Shown here piece by piece: positions 26,880 through 36,680 of a stretch of 64,000 bases of DNA; the first letter of the stretch is position 1, and each line of letters opens with the position of its first letter. The stretch is taken from NCBI GenBank assembly GCA_946612115.1, contig CAMOEI010000002.1:62001-126000 (forward strand), in the 5' to 3' direction. Both the position numbers and the translations under genes were made by a program. Under the pieces are notes generated by a model. That model was not told the origin of the DNA. It ran no database searches and saw nothing but the letters and a program-made list of their open reading frames with translations. This DNA comes from an uncultured Caryophanales bacterium (GTDB lineage Bacteria; Bacillota_I; Bacilli_A; RFN20; CAG-826).

Positions 26880-27713
26880 ATGTCAATTAGAACTTACAAG
26901 CCTACTTCTGCAAGTAGACGTAACATGACCAACTCGACATTCGAAGAAATTACAACTAGCACTCCTGAAAAAAGTTTATTAGTCAGTTTATCCAAACAAG
27001 GCGGAAGAAATAACCAAGGCGTTATTACCTGCCGTCATCATGGTGGAGGACATAAGAGAAAATATCGTCTTATTGACTTCAAACGTAATAAGGACAATAT
27101 CCCTGCAGTTGTAAAAACAGTTGAGTATGATCCAAACCGTAACGCAAACATTTGTTTAGTCGCTTACGCTGATGGTGAAAAGAGATACATCTTAGCACCT
27201 AAAGATCTCAAAGTCGGGGATAAAATCGTTTCAGGAGATGTCTGCGATATCAAAACTGGTAACGCGATGTGCTTAAGCAACATCCCTGAAGGTACATTCA
27301 TCCACAACGTGGAGCTCACTCCAGGTAAAGGTGGACAAATGTGTAGAGCAGCTGGTGCTGCAGCACAAGTCTTAGGTAGCGAAGGAAAATACGTTATGTT
27401 AAGACTCGCCAGCGGAGAAATGAGAAAAGTTCTTGGAACTTGCCGCGCTACTATCGGTACTGTCGGTAACGAAGATTGGAACTTAGTCAACTTCGGTAAA
27501 GCTGGTAAAAATAGATGGTATGGTGTTAGACCAACCGTCAGAGGTTCTGTTATGAACCCTAATGACCACCCACATGGTGGTGGTGAAGGTAAGTCCCCAG
27601 TCGGACGTGATGCACCAAGAACTCCTTGGGGTAAACGCGCAATGGGTGTCAAGACCAGAAACAACAAGAAAAAGTCTACGAAGTTAATCGTCCGTAGAAG
27701 AAATGCAAAGTAA
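26880..27713 (+). CDS. rplB: 50S ribosomal protein uL2
   Basis: 277 residues, full length; required for subunit joining and peptidyl transfer. [16 protein letters not shown] at the start, [21 protein letters not shown], and the conserved [14 protein letters not shown] loop with the critical His near the end. Preceded by AGGAGG. Confidence 0.99.
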   Translation: MSIRTYKPTSASRRNMTNSTFEEITTSTPEKSLLVSLSKQGGRNNQGVITCRHHGGGHKRKYRLIDFKRNKDNIPAVVKTVEYDPNRNANICLVAYADGEKRYILAPKDLKVGDKIVSGDVCDIKTGNAMCLSNIPEGTFIHNVELTPGKGGQMCRAAGAAAQVLGSEGKYVMLRLASGEMRKVLGTCRATIGTVGNEDWNLVNFGKAGKNRWYGVRPTVRGSVMNPNDHPHGGGEGKSPVGRDAPRTPWGKRAMGVKTRNNKKKSTKLIVRRRNAK

Positions 27714-27727
27714 GGAGGAAATGAATC

Positions 27728-28021
27728 ATGGCAAGAAGTTTGAAAAAAGGCGCCTTTGTTGATGAACACTTAGTGAAAAAAGTGGACGCTCTTAATGCCT
27801 CTGGCAAAAAAGAAGTCATCAAGACATGGTCCAGAAGATCAACCATTTATCCATCTTTCGTTGGCCACACCTTTGCAGTCTATAACGGAAGAGAACATAT
27901 CTCTGTCTATGTCACAGACGATATGGTTGGACATAAGCTCGGTGAATTCTCTCCAACAAGAAAATACACCGGACATACCGGCCACACTGCTGAAGATAAA
28001 GCAGCTGCGGCAGGCAAATAA
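27728..28021 (+). CDS. rpsS: 30S ribosomal protein uS19
   Basis: 97 residues: [40 protein letters not shown] and the C-terminal [14 protein letters not shown]. Small-subunit head protein contacting uS13. AAGGAGG precedes it. Confidence 0.99.
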   Translation: MARSLKKGAFVDEHLVKKVDALNASGKKEVIKTWSRRSTIYPSFVGHTFAVYNGREHISVYVTDDMVGHKLGEFSPTRKYTGHTGHTAEDKAAAAGK

Positions 28022-28036
28022 TAGGAGGTAACGACA

Positions 28037-28555
28037 ATGGCAGAAGCAAAGAAAGCTACCGCGAAAAAAGCTCCAGCTAAGAAAGTTGAAGCAGAAGTCG
28101 CTGAAGTCAAAGAAGAAGTCAAAGTTGAAGAAGCTCCTAAAAAAGCACCAGCCAAAAAGGCTGCTGCTCCAAAAGCGAAAAAAGAAGAAAAGAAAGTTGA
28201 AGCTCCTAAAAAGGAAATGCCAACTGAAGCTCGCGCTATCGCATATAACGTTAGAGTCACTCCTCGTAAAGTTCGCTTAGTCATCGATCAAGTTAGAGGT
28301 AAGGATGTTAAAGTTGCCCTTGGCTTACTTAGAAACATCAACCGTGCTGCTAGTGAACCAGTTACTAAAGTAATTAAGTCCGCTGCTGCTAACGCTATCA
28401 ATAACTTCGGCATGGATGAAGCAAGATTATATGTTGCAGAAATCTACGCTAGTGATGGCTTAAAAATGAGAAGATACTTACCACGTGCGAAAGGTTCCGC
28501 AAGTGGATTAGTCAAAAGAGCCAGCCACATCACTGTGGTGGTCAAAATGAGATAA
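28037..28555 (+). CDS. rplV: 50S ribosomal protein uL22 with long charged N-terminal extension
   Basis: The family has about 110 residues; this one has 172. The core starts near residue 62 (TEARAIAYNVRVTPRKVRLV) and ends with the normal RAKGSASGLVKRASHITVVV. The first 62 residues are almost only Lys, Ala, Glu, Pro and Val (KKAPAKKVEAEVAEVKEE), low-complexity and probably disordered, on the outer surface of the ribosome near the tunnel exit. Confidence 0.97.
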   Translation: MAEAKKATAKKAPAKKVEAEVAEVKEEVKVEEAPKKAPAKKAAAPKAKKEEKKVEAPKKEMPTEARAIAYNVRVTPRKVRLVIDQVRGKDVKVALGLLRNINRAASEPVTKVIKSAAANAINNFGMDEARLYVAEIYASDGLKMRRYLPRAKGSASGLVKRASHITVVVKMR

Positions 28556-28568
28556 GGAGATAGATACA

Positions 28569-29240
28569 ATGGGTCAAAAAGTTAATCCAGTCGGCATGCG
28601 TGTCGGTATCAACAAGGATTGGAATTCTCGTTGGTACGCAGATCATAACGAATACGCCGCCTTCTTAAATGAAGACATCAAAATTCGTAAATATCTCGAA
28701 GGTTCCTTGAAGGAAGCGTTATTATCTCACGTTGAAATCGAAAGAACCAAAACTGATAAAGGCAATAACTTAATCGTTAAGGTCTTTGTCGCCCGCCCAG
28801 GTGTTGTCATTGGAACCGATGGCAAAAATATCTTAGCGGTTAAAGAAGCCTTAGTTAAATTAACTAAGAACAACAGTGTTAGAGTGGACGTTGTCGAAGT
28901 CAAAAATCCTGATTTAGATGCGACAATCGTTGCTGCTAGCATCGCTAAACAATTAGAAGAAAGAGCAAGCTTCAGAACTGTTCAAAAGAAAGCTATTCAA
29001 AGAGTTCGTAAAGCCGGCGCTAAAGGATGCCGTACTGTCGTCTCTGGTAGATTAGGTGGAGCAGATATCGCTAGAAGCGAAGGCTATAAAGAAGGAATTA
29101 TTCCTCTTCATACCTTAAGAAGTGATATCGACTACGCGACTACTGAAGCTGCTACTCAATATGGACGCTTAGGTGTCAAGGTCTGGATTTGTAGAGGAGA
29201 AATCCGCCCAGAACTTAAAAAAGGCGAGAAAGGAGAGTAA
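28569..29240 (+). CDS. rpsC: 30S ribosomal protein uS3
   Basis: 223 residues, standard. [19 protein letters not shown] at the start, a KH domain with [17 protein letters not shown], and the C-terminal domain [18 protein letters not shown]. Forms the mRNA entry site with uS4 and uS5. Ends 2 bp before rplP. Confidence 0.99.
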   Translation: MGQKVNPVGMRVGINKDWNSRWYADHNEYAAFLNEDIKIRKYLEGSLKEALLSHVEIERTKTDKGNNLIVKVFVARPGVVIGTDGKNILAVKEALVKLTKNNSVRVDVVEVKNPDLDATIVAASIAKQLEERASFRTVQKKAIQRVRKAGAKGCRTVVSGRLGGADIARSEGYKEGIIPLHTLRSDIDYATTEAATQYGRLGVKVWICRGEIRPELKKGEKGE

Positions 29241-29242
29241 GC

Positions 29243-29653
29243 ATGTTACAACCAAATCGTGTGAAATATCGTAGACCACATATTATTAAATATGAAGGTC
29301 ATTCAAAAGGCGGTAATGAAGTCAGCTTTGGCGAATTCGGCTTACAAGCTCTTGAAGGTGCCTGGATCACCACCCGTCAAATTGAAGCTGCTCGTGTTGT
29401 CTTAAGTAGATACACAAAGCGTGGAGGACAAATCTGGATCAGAATCTTCCCACACTTAGCAAAAACCAAAAAACCTGCTGAAGTTCGTATGGGTTCCGGT
29501 AAAGGATCACCTGAGGACTGGGTGGCAGTTGTTAAAGAAGGACGCGTTATGTTTGAAATCGGAGGCGTTGAAGCGGAAGTCGCAAGAGAAGCTCTTAGAC
29601 TTGCTGCTTATAAACTCCCAATCAAATGTAAAGTCGTCGGAAAAGGAGAGTAA
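29243..29653 (+). CDS. rplP: 50S ribosomal protein uL16
   Basis: 136 residues: [35 protein letters not shown] and [16 protein letters not shown]. Positions tRNA in the A and P sites. GGAGAG lies upstream within the end of rpsC. Confidence 0.99.
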   Translation: MLQPNRVKYRRPHIIKYEGHSKGGNEVSFGEFGLQALEGAWITTRQIEAARVVLSRYTKRGGQIWIRIFPHLAKTKKPAEVRMGSGKGSPEDWVAVVKEGRVMFEIGGVEAEVAREALRLAAYKLPIKCKVVGKGE

Positions 29654-29658
29654 GAGCG

Positions 29659-29856
29659 ATGAAAATTAGTGAAGTCCGCGAATTATCAACGAGTGAACTC
29701 AAAGAAAAGCTCTACTCGTTAAAAGAACAACTCTTTGAGTTAAGACGTAAGAAAGCTGTCGGAAGTCTTGAAAGAGGCGAAGAAGTGATCGGCGTCAGAA
29801 AAGACATTGCAAGAGTTGAAACAATTCTCCGTGAGAGAGAATTACAAGGTAAATAA
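29659..29856 (+). CDS. rpmC: 50S ribosomal protein uL29
   Basis: 65 residues, all helical: [30 protein letters not shown] and [16 protein letters not shown]. Located at the tunnel exit beside uL23. Five bp after rplP. Confidence 0.98.
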   Translation: MKISEVRELSTSELKEKLYSLKEQLFELRRKKAVGSLERGEEVIGVRKDIARVETILRERELQGK

Positions 29857-29870
29857 GGAGGCCGAAAACA

Positions 29871-30251
29871 ATGGAAGAAAGAAATTTAAGAAGATCCATT
29901 CAAGGCGTCGTTGTCAGTAATAAAAATGATAAGACCATCGGCGTTCTTGTTGAAACCCACAAAAAACACGCCAAATATGGCAAACGCGTTAAATATAGAA
30001 AGAAGTATTACGCGCACGATGAGAATAACGAAGCGAAAGTTGGAGATGTCGTCACCATCATGGAGACCAGAAAACTCTCTGCGACAAAACGCTTCAGATT
30101 AGTCTCAATCGATAAACAAGCTGAAATGTCCGTTAAAGAAGCGGAAAAAGAATTAAAAGAAGAAGTCTTAAACGTCACTACTGAAGAAGTCGAAAAGAAA
30201 CCTTCAGAAGAGAAAGAGGTTGAGACTAAAGAAGAAAAGGAGGCCGAATAA
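29871..30251 (+). CDS. rpsQ: 30S ribosomal protein uS17 with acidic C-terminal tail
   Basis: Core residues 1-88 are a normal uS17 OB fold ([38 protein letters not shown]). Residues 89-126 are an added Glu/Lys/Val tail ([18 protein letters not shown]) that ends 2 bp before rplN and includes the AAGGAGG that serves rplN. The family is about 85 residues. Confidence 0.97.
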   Translation: MEERNLRRSIQGVVVSNKNDKTIGVLVETHKKHAKYGKRVKYRKKYYAHDENNEAKVGDVVTIMETRKLSATKRFRLVSIDKQAEMSVKEAEKELKEEVLNVTTEEVEKKPSEEKEVETKEEKEAE

Positions 30252-30253
30252 TT

Positions 30254-30631
30254 ATGATCCAAAAGGAAACAAACCTTGTTGTCGCAGACAATAGTGGTGC
30301 TCGTAAAGTTCGCGCTTTCACCCTCTACGGAGGAAGTAAAAGAAAAACATCTTACATCGGTGACATTATCCAATGTTCCGTTAAAGAAGCTATTCCAAAC
30401 GGAAAAGTGAAAAAAGGTGACATCGTTAGATGCGTCATCGTCAGATGTAAGAAACCAACTCAAAGAGCCGATGGCAGTACAATCGCTTTCGATGATAACG
30501 CCGTTGTCATCATTAACGAAGATAACGCTCCAATTGGAACACGTGTCTTTGGTCCTGTCGCTCGTGAGTTAAGAGAAAAGGGAATCGATGGATTCATGAA
30601 AATTGTCTCCCTCGCTCCTGAAGTGTTATAA
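30254..30631 (+). CDS. rplN: 50S ribosomal protein uL14
   Basis: 125 residues, near standard 122. [19 protein letters not shown] is diagnostic, with [14 protein letters not shown] at the end. Forms an inter-subunit bridge. Confidence 0.99.
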   Translation: MIQKETNLVVADNSGARKVRAFTLYGGSKRKTSYIGDIIQCSVKEAIPNGKVKKGDIVRCVIVRCKKPTQRADGSTIAFDDNAVVIINEDNAPIGTRVFGPVARELREKGIDGFMKIVSLAPEVL

Positions 30632-30645
30632 GGAGGAAATGAATA

Positions 30646-30951
30646 ATGAAATTACTTAAAGGTGATAAGGTTATCGTCATCTCCGGCAAAGACAAGGGAA
30701 AAACTGGAACAATCCAAAAGGTTGATCCAAAAACAAACCGTGTTGTCGTCGAAGGTGTTAACCTCCGTAAAAAACACAAAAAACCAACCCAAAACAATCC
30801 AGAAGGAAGCATCGTTGAGATCTACGCTCCAATCCATGCTTCTAATGTCATGATTGTTGATCCTAAGACCAAAAAACCAACTCGTGTTGGACATAAAGAA
30901 GTCAAAGGTAAAAAAGTTAGAGTCACTAAAGCTAGCGACTCCACATTATAA
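30646..30951 (+). CDS. rplX: 50S ribosomal protein uL24
   Basis: 101 residues with the KOW motif [19 protein letters not shown] and the block [18 protein letters not shown]. Assembly initiator of the large subunit. AAGGAGG precedes it. Confidence 0.99.
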   Translation: MKLLKGDKVIVISGKDKGKTGTIQKVDPKTNRVVVEGVNLRKKHKKPTQNNPEGSIVEIYAPIHASNVMIVDPKTKKPTRVGHKEVKGKKVRVTKASDSTL

Positions 30952-30965
30952 GGAGGAGAGTAAAG

Positions 30966-32027
30966 ATGTCAAAATTTGTTGTTAAGAAAACTAACACTGG
31001 TTACAACTTCTTACTCGTAGCCACTAACGGACAACCTGTTGGTTCCTCCCAAGTTTACAAAGCTTTAAAATCCGCTTTAACTGGTGTTGAAAGTGTTAAA
31101 TCTTGCTCTGCCACCGCGGAAATTGAAGATACAACTGCTAAAGAAGTTGAAGAAAAGAAAAATCCAAAATTTGTCGTTTATACTGACAAAGCTGGTGAAT
31201 TCAGATTCAAACTTCAAGCTGCTAATGGTCAAGCGATCTTAGCCTCTGAAGGTTATACAACTTTAGCCGCTTGTAAAAACGGCTGTGCCTCTGTTGCGAA
31301 AAACGCCGCTGAAGCAACAACTGAACTTCCTGAGGAAGAAGAAGTTGTCGAAGAAGTGAAAGAGGAAAAGAAAGCCCCAACTAAGAAAGCTGAAGCTAAA
31401 AAAGAAGAAGCCCCAAAAGCGGAAGAAGCTCCTAAGGCTGCTCCTAAAGCAAAAAAAGCTAAGACTGGAAATAAGAAAGCTGCTATTTCTCCTCGTTTAA
31501 AGGAAAAATACGAAGCCGAAATTAAAAAAGCCTTAAATGAGAAATATCACTATGACTCAGTTATGGAAATTCCAGGCTTAGACAAAATCGTCGTCAACAT
31601 CGGTGTTGGAGATGCTACTCAAGACGCAAAAAGATTAGAAGAAGCGGTTGCGGAACTCACTCAAATCACTGGTCAAAAACCAATGATTACTCACGCGAAG
31701 AAATCCATTGCCTCCTTCAAATTAAGAGAAGGACAAGCCATCGGCTGTAAAGTCACTCTTAGAGGCGTCAGAATGTGGGACTTCTACGATAAGCTCGTCT
31801 CTATCGCTCTCCCACGTGTTCGTGACTTCCGTGGTGTTAGCAAAAACGCCTTCGATGGTCGTGGAAACTACACCTTAGGTGTCAAGGAACAATTAATCTT
31901 CCCAGAAATTGACTACGATAAAGTCACAAAAGTTAGAGGTATGGACGTCGTTATCGTCACTACCGCTAAAACTGACGAAGAAGCGTATACCTTATTAGAT
32001 TTATTAGGTATGCCATTCCATAGATAA
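30966..32027 (+). CDS. rplE: 50S ribosomal protein uL5 fused to two DUF1508/YegP-like domains
   Basis: 353 residues, about twice the usual 179. Residues 174-353 are a complete uL5 ([49 protein letters not shown]-terminal LLGMPF). Before it, residues 3-48 and 66-112 are two repeats of DUF1508 type: the second reads [22 protein letters not shown] then [20 protein letters not shown]. Residues 113-173 are a Glu/Lys/Ala linker. One AGGAGG and one ATG serve the whole frame, and no internal ATG with a binding site is seen at the uL5 boundary, so it is made as one chain. uL5 binds 5S rRNA and the central protuberance. Domain calls rest on recalled patterns. Confidence 0.93.
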   Translation: MSKFVVKKTNTGYNFLLVATNGQPVGSSQVYKALKSALTGVESVKSCSATAEIEDTTAKEVEEKKNPKFVVYTDKAGEFRFKLQAANGQAILASEGYTTLAACKNGCASVAKNAAEATTELPEEEEVVEEVKEEKKAPTKKAEAKKEEAPKAEEAPKAAPKAKKAKTGNKKAAISPRLKEKYEAEIKKALNEKYHYDSVMEIPGLDKIVVNIGVGDATQDAKRLEEAVAELTQITGQKPMITHAKKSIASFKLREGQAIGCKVTLRGVRMWDFYDKLVSIALPRVRDFRGVSKNAFDGRGNYTLGVKEQLIFPEIDYDKVTKVRGMDVVIVTTAKTDEEAYTLLDLLGMPFHR

Positions 32028-32045
32028 GAAAGGAGTTCGTAATTC

Positions 32046-32231
32046 ATGGCAAAAACAAGTGCAAAAGTCCGCTGTGCGAGACCTAAAAAGTACAAAGTTA
32101 GAGAATATACTCGTTGTGAACGTTGCGGACGTCCTCACGCTGTCTATTCAAAATTCCATTTATGCCGTATTTGTATTCGTGAACTCGCATACAAGGGTGA
32201 AATCCCAGGCTTAAAGAAATCATCTTGGTAA
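32046..32231 (+). CDS. rpsN: 30S ribosomal protein uS14, zinc-binding type
   Basis: 61 residues with a zinc ribbon [20 protein letters not shown]; the short C+ form of uS14. Contains [19 protein letters not shown] and ends SSW. GAAAGGAG precedes the ATG. Confidence 0.99.
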   Translation: MAKTSAKVRCARPKKYKVREYTRCERCGRPHAVYSKFHLCRICIRELAYKGEIPGLKKSSW

Positions 32232-32250
32232 TAAGGAGGTATAAGTAATT

Positions 32251-32643
32251 ATGATGACAGATCCAATCGCGGATATGCTTACCCGCATTAGAAACGCCAA
32301 TGCTTTAAAGTATGAAACAGTGAAAATGCCTTCCAGCAAGATGAAAGTTGAAATTGCTAAGATCTTAAAAGAAGAAGGATTCATCGTTGATTACAAAGTC
32401 AAAGGTGCAACCAAAAAAGAATTATCAATCTCATTAAAATACGCTAGCGATGGCACTAGAGTCATCTCTGGCTTAAAGAAAATCTCTAAACCAGGCTTAC
32501 GCGTTAACGTGGGCTGTGATAAACTCCCAAGAGTTTTAAAAGGTTTAGGCATTGCGATTATCTCTACCTCTCAAGGTGTCATGACTGACGCCAAAGCGAG
32601 AACTCTCGGTATCGGTGGAGAAGTAATCGCCTACGTTTGGTAG
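32251..32643 (+). CDS. rpsH: 30S ribosomal protein uS8
   Basis: 130 residues: [15 protein letters not shown] at the start and [18 protein letters not shown] near the end. The frame opens with two ATG codons; AAGGAGG lies at a better distance from the first. Translational repressor of the spc genes in E. coli. Ends within the binding site of rplF. Confidence 0.98.
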   Translation: MMTDPIADMLTRIRNANALKYETVKMPSSKMKVEIAKILKEEGFIVDYKVKGATKKELSISLKYASDGTRVISGLKKISKPGLRVNVGCDKLPRVLKGLGIAIISTSQGVMTDAKARTLGIGGEVIAYVW

Positions 32644-32654
32644 GAGGTAAACAT

Positions 32655-33200
32655 ATGTCCCGTATCGGTAATAAACATATTGATCTTCCTAGTGGCGTAA
32701 CCGTTACTGCTGAAGGTAACTTAGCGAAAGTCACAGGCCCTAAAGGAACTTTAGAAGTTAAAATTAACGAAGGTATCTTTATCGAAGTTGAAGGTTCTAA
32801 AGTTGTCGTTAAAAGAGCTAATGACCAAAAGCAAGTCAAACAAAATCACGGTACAGTCCGCGCTAACTTACATAACGCCGTCGTCGGTGTCAGTGAAGGA
32901 TATAAGAAATCTCTTGAAATGAGAGGTATCGGTTATAAAGCTCAACTTCAAGGTGACAAAGTCGTCTTATGGGCTGGATATAGCCACACCGTGACCATCG
33001 TTCCTAATAAAGGAGTTAAAGTCACTCTTCCTTCCCCAACCGAAATCGATGTCGAAGGTATTGATAAGCAAGCAGTTGGACAAACCGCTGCTCGTATTAG
33101 AGAAGTTAGACCACCAGAACCATACTTAGGTAAAGGTATTCGTTATAAAGACGAACACGTTGCTACTAAAGAAGGTAAACGTGCCGGTGGTAAGAAATAA
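32655..33200 (+). CDS. rplF: 50S ribosomal protein uL6
   Basis: 181 residues from the ATG at 32655, 7 bp after TAGGAGGT; an in-frame TTG upstream lies inside rpsH and is not used. MSRIGNKHIDLPSGVTV and the C-terminal RPPEPYLGKGIRYKDE are diagnostic. Near the sarcin-ricin loop. Confidence 0.99.
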   Translation: MSRIGNKHIDLPSGVTVTAEGNLAKVTGPKGTLEVKINEGIFIEVEGSKVVVKRANDQKQVKQNHGTVRANLHNAVVGVSEGYKKSLEMRGIGYKAQLQGDKVVLWAGYSHTVTIVPNKGVKVTLPSPTEIDVEGIDKQAVGQTAARIREVRPPEPYLGKGIRYKDEHVATKEGKRAGGKK

Positions 33201-33221
33201 TTAGAAAGGTAGGTATGTAAA

Positions 33222-33578
33222 ATGATTTCTAAAGAAAGTAAAAACATTTCTAGAGTTAGAAGACATGCTCGTGTTAGAAGCAAAATTTCTGGCACAAGTA
33301 ATTGCCCAAGATTATGTGTCTATCGTTCTAACAAAAACATTGAAGCTCAAATCATCGATGATGTTAAAGGTGTCACATTAGTGAGCTCCTCTTCAATGAG
33401 CTTAAAGCTTGAAAATGGTAGTAACATTGAAGCCAGCAAAGCTGTCGGAAATGATATCGCTAAAAAAGCTTTAGCAAAGAAAGTTAAAAAAGTGGTCTTT
33501 GATAGATCCGGATACGTTTATCACGGACGTGTCAAAGCACTTGCAGAAGCCGCTAGAGAAGCTGGCTTAGAATTCTAA
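33222..33578 (+). CDS. rplR: 50S ribosomal protein uL18
   Basis: 118 residues: [24 protein letters not shown] and [26 protein letters not shown]. Binds 5S rRNA together with uL5, the protein that carries the extra domains in this genome. Confidence 0.99.
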   Translation: MISKESKNISRVRRHARVRSKISGTSNCPRLCVYRSNKNIEAQIIDDVKGVTLVSSSSMSLKLENGSNIEASKAVGNDIAKKALAKKVKKVVFDRSGYVYHGRVKALAEAAREAGLEF

Positions 33579-33592
33579 TGGAGGGAAAGACA

Positions 33593-34216
33593 ATGGCAGA
33601 AGAAAAAGTTGTTACTGAAGAAGTAAAAGCAGAAGCTCCAGCGACTGAAGCTCCAAAAGAAGAAAAAGCTCCTAGAGGAGATAGACGTCCTCATGGAGAT
33701 CGTCGCCCTCACGGCGATAAAAAAGGTGATCATAGAGAACGTAGAGAACCTAAAGACGATATGGAAGAAAGAGTCGTTTCTATCAAACGTGTTTCCAAGA
33801 CCGTCAAAGGTGGAAGACGTATGAAATTCACCGCTTTAGTGGTTGTCGGTGACCATAAAGGACATTATGGATTTGCATTAAGCAAAGCCGCTGAAGTCCC
33901 AGATGCCATCAAAAAGGCTACTGAAGCTGCAAGAAAGAAACTCTATTCCATTCACTTAGTTAAAGGAAACACCATTTCCCACGAAATCGTTGGTAAATAT
34001 GGTGCCTGTAACGTCTATTTGAAACCTGCTCCTGAAGGTACTGGTATTATCGCCGGTGGCCCAGTTAGAGCAATTCTCGAATTAGCAGGTGTTCAAAACG
34101 TCTGCTCTAAGGTTTACGGCTCAAGAGCCCCAATTAACATCATTAGAGCGACAAACCAAGGTTTGAATAACCTCAAGAGCTACAAAGAGATGAAAGTCTT
34201 ACGTAGCAAAGAGTAA
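33593..34216 (+). CDS. rpsE: 30S ribosomal protein uS5 with charged N-terminal extension
   Basis: 207 residues from the ATG at 33593 (GGAGGG 8 bp upstream, overlapping the end of rplR). Core from about residue 53: [20 protein letters not shown], then the nucleotide-independent RNA-binding loop. The first 50 residues are low complexity: an acidic part ([18 protein letters not shown]) then a basic part with a repeated GDRRPH unit. The family is about 166 residues. rpmD (uL30), which normally follows, is missing. Confidence 0.97.
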   Translation: MAEEKVVTEEVKAEAPATEAPKEEKAPRGDRRPHGDRRPHGDKKGDHRERREPKDDMEERVVSIKRVSKTVKGGRRMKFTALVVVGDHKGHYGFALSKAAEVPDAIKKATEAARKKLYSIHLVKGNTISHEIVGKYGACNVYLKPAPEGTGIIAGGPVRAILELAGVQNVCSKVYGSRAPINIIRATNQGLNNLKSYKEMKVLRSKE

Positions 34217-34224
34217 GGAGGCTA

Positions 34225-34671
34225 TTGAAAATGAAATTACACGAACTTCAATTCGAAGCCGGAAGTAGAAGCGAACACTACCGTAAGGGTAGAGGCATCG
34301 GTTCTGGTAATGGTAAGACTGCTGGAAAAGGACATAAAGGACAAAACGCCCGTAGCGGTGGAGGAGTCGCTTTAGGTTTTGAAGGCGGACAAATGCCATT
34401 ATGGAGAAGACTCCCAAAAAGAGGCTTCAAGAATGTTAATCGCGTCGAATACGCAGTTGTCAATGTCAATGATTTAAATAGATTTGAAAATGGCACTGTC
34501 GTTTCCCCTGCTTTACTCAAAGAAGTTGGTTTATTAACCAAAGAATACGACGGCTTAAAAGTTTTAGGCGCTGGTAAGCTCGAAAAGAAATTAACTGTCC
34601 AAGCTAATAAATTTTCCGCGAGCGCTAAAGAAGCTATCGAAAGTGTCGGCGGAGTCGCTGAGGTAATCTAA
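34225..34671 (+). CDS. rplO: 50S ribosomal protein uL15
   Basis: 148 residues: the glycine-rich start [21 protein letters not shown] and [18 protein letters not shown]. Starts 8 bp after rpsE, with no room for uL30 between them. Confidence 0.99.
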   Translation: MKMKLHELQFEAGSRSEHYRKGRGIGSGNGKTAGKGHKGQNARSGGGVALGFEGGQMPLWRRLPKRGFKNVNRVEYAVVNVNDLNRFENGTVVSPALLKEVGLLTKEYDGLKVLGAGKLEKKLTVQANKFSASAKEAIESVGGVAEVI

Positions 34672-34673
34672 TT

Positions 34674-36023
34674 ATGAAAAAGATTGCTTCGATTCTTAAA
34701 AGTAAAGAAATCATGGATCGTATTTTGTTTACGGTCCTCATTCTCTTTATCTTCCGTATCGGAGCACAGATAACAGTCCCAGGGGTCAATCCTGAAGGAT
34801 TGGAAGAATATCTCTCCTCGGGTTCTGCTTTATCACTTATGAACATGTTAGGTGGTGGAACGTTACAAACGTTCTCCATCTTCGCCCTCGGCGTTAGCCC
34901 ATACATCACTGCGCAAATTATTGTTCAGTTATTATCAACCGATGTATTACCAGCTCTTTCAGAGCTTAGACGTCAAGGTCAATACGGAAGAAAGAAAATG
35001 GAATATGCAACGCGTTACCTAACCTTATTATTAGGTGCCGTTCAAGCATATGGAATTATTAAAACTATCGAAAACACTGATAGCGTCACCCTCAATCTTA
35101 ACGCTCAATGGTATACCTATTTATATATCATTATTGTCATGTTAGCGGGTACGATGCTCGTTATGTGGCTCGGAGACCAAATCTCTGTTAAGGGAATTGG
35201 AAATGGTATTTCGATGATCATCTTTGCTGGTATTGTTTGTTCTTTACCAAATCAGTTCGCTCACGCCTTTACCACCTATATCTCAACAACAGCGGGTTCT
35301 CCAGAAAATCTCGTTATCGCGGGAGTGTTCAAGTTTATTCTGTATGTCGTTGCTTATATCGTCATCGTCGCATTCGTCACCTTTATTGAGTTATCTCAAA
35401 GAAAAATCCCTATTCAACATAGTGGAAAATCTGGAGGACAAACTCAATCAATGGCAAGAGCAAGTTTCTTACCAATTAAGATTAACTCTGCTGGAGTTAT
35501 TCCAGTCATCTTCGCTAGCTCTCTTATGATGGCACCAAGCGTTATCGCGGCCTTCGTAGATAGTAATGCTGGAGAGGCGAGTTGGCTTAAGATCTTCTCA
35601 ACCAGTGAAATGTATGACATGGGTAGTTGGTCTATGCCTTGGGGATTATTAATTTATATCGTCCTCACAGTGGCATTCACTTTCTTCTATGCTAACTTGC
35701 AAATCGATCCACAACAAATGGCGGAAAACTTCCAGAAGAATGGTTCTTATATCCCTGGATTAAAACCAGGCTTAGAAACTGAAAGATATATCCGCAAAGT
35801 GCTTAATAGAGTTACCGCTTTAGGTGCTATCGCACTTGTCATTATTGCCTCTTTACCAAGTATTCTCACATTAAGTGGAGTCTTTGGTGGAGATAACTCC
35901 TTAGTTTTAGGAGGAACCGGTATGATCATCGTTGTCGGTGTTTGCTTAGAACTTAATAATCAAATCGATGGTTTACTCGCGGGTAAATCATTCGACGAAG
36001 TTGTTGCTTCAGGAGGACGTTAA
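34674..36023 (+). CDS. secY: preprotein translocase channel subunit SecY
   Basis: Ten-helix channel of the Sec translocon in the cytoplasmic membrane. 449 residues, slightly long. Conserved: GAQITVPGVNP, the plug/TM2 region FALGVSPYITAQIIVQLL, YGRKKMEYATRYLT, and FVTFIELSQRKIPIQ. Two bp after rplO, so co-translated with the spc genes. Confidence 0.98.
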   Translation: MKKIASILKSKEIMDRILFTVLILFIFRIGAQITVPGVNPEGLEEYLSSGSALSLMNMLGGGTLQTFSIFALGVSPYITAQIIVQLLSTDVLPALSELRRQGQYGRKKMEYATRYLTLLLGAVQAYGIIKTIENTDSVTLNLNAQWYTYLYIIIVMLAGTMLVMWLGDQISVKGIGNGISMIIFAGIVCSLPNQFAHAFTTYISTTAGSPENLVIAGVFKFILYVVAYIVIVAFVTFIELSQRKIPIQHSGKSGGQTQSMARASFLPIKINSAGVIPVIFASSLMMAPSVIAAFVDSNAGEASWLKIFSTSEMYDMGSWSMPWGLLIYIVLTVAFTFFYANLQIDPQQMAENFQKNGSYIPGLKPGLETERYIRKVLNRVTALGAIALVIIASLPSILTLSGVFGGDNSLVLGGTGMIIVVGVCLELNNQIDGLLAGKSFDEVVASGGR

Positions 36024-36028
36024 TTCTT

Positions 36029-36679
36029 ATGTTAAAAAATATCATTTTAATGGGTCCTCCGGGAGCCGGCAAAGGCACACTTGCCAAACAATTAAAGGAG
36101 TCTTTAAATCTTGTTCATATTTCTACTGGAGATATGTTTAGAGATGCGATTAAGGCTCAAACTGAATTAGGAAAACTTGCCGCAAGTTATATCAACGCAG
36201 GACATTTAGTCCCTGATGATGTCACTATCGGTTTAGTTAAAGAGAGACTCAGTCAAAAAGACTGTGAAGGCGGATTCTTATTAGATGGTTTCCCAAGAAC
36301 TCTTCCTCAAGCGGAAGCGTTACAAGAAATCGCTAAAGAAATCTCTCGTCCAATCGAAGTTGTTATTAACTTAGATTGCGATAACGCTGAGCTAGTCAGA
36401 AGAATCTCTGGTCGTCGCGTTTGTAAGAATTGTGGCGCTCCATATCACATCGATTCCATGAAACCAAAAGTGGAAGGGGTCTGTGATTTATGTGGAGGAC
36501 CACTATATCAAAGAAAAGATGATAATGAAGAGGCTCTTAAAGTTAGACTAGAGCACTATGTCTCAGAGACCAAGCCATTACTTGATTACTATGATAAACT
36601 CAGTTTATTAAAGTCATTCAATTCATTGACTGGTAAAGAGATCTTATTCGATGAAGTTTCTTCATATTTAAAGAAATAA
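36029..36679 (+). CDS. adk: adenylate kinase
   Basis: Balances AMP, ADP and ATP. 216 residues, long-lid form. P-loop GPPGAGKGT, STGDMFRDAI, LLDGFPRTLPQA, and a lid with four cysteines CKNC...CDLC, which binds zinc in Gram-positive enzymes. Standard neighbour of secY. Confidence 0.98.
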   Translation: MLKNIILMGPPGAGKGTLAKQLKESLNLVHISTGDMFRDAIKAQTELGKLAASYINAGHLVPDDVTIGLVKERLSQKDCEGGFLLDGFPRTLPQAEALQEIAKEISRPIEVVINLDCDNAELVRRISGRRVCKNCGAPYHIDSMKPKVEGVCDLCGGPLYQRKDDNEEALKVRLEHYVSETKPLLDYYDKLSLLKSFNSLTGKEILFDEVSSYLKK

Positions 36680-36680
36680 T

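Noticed and set aside
27164..27769. 201-codon minus-strand frame opposite rplB and rpsS
   Set aside because: Lies wholly opposite well-conserved ribosomal genes with no start signal; a shadow of their codon bias.
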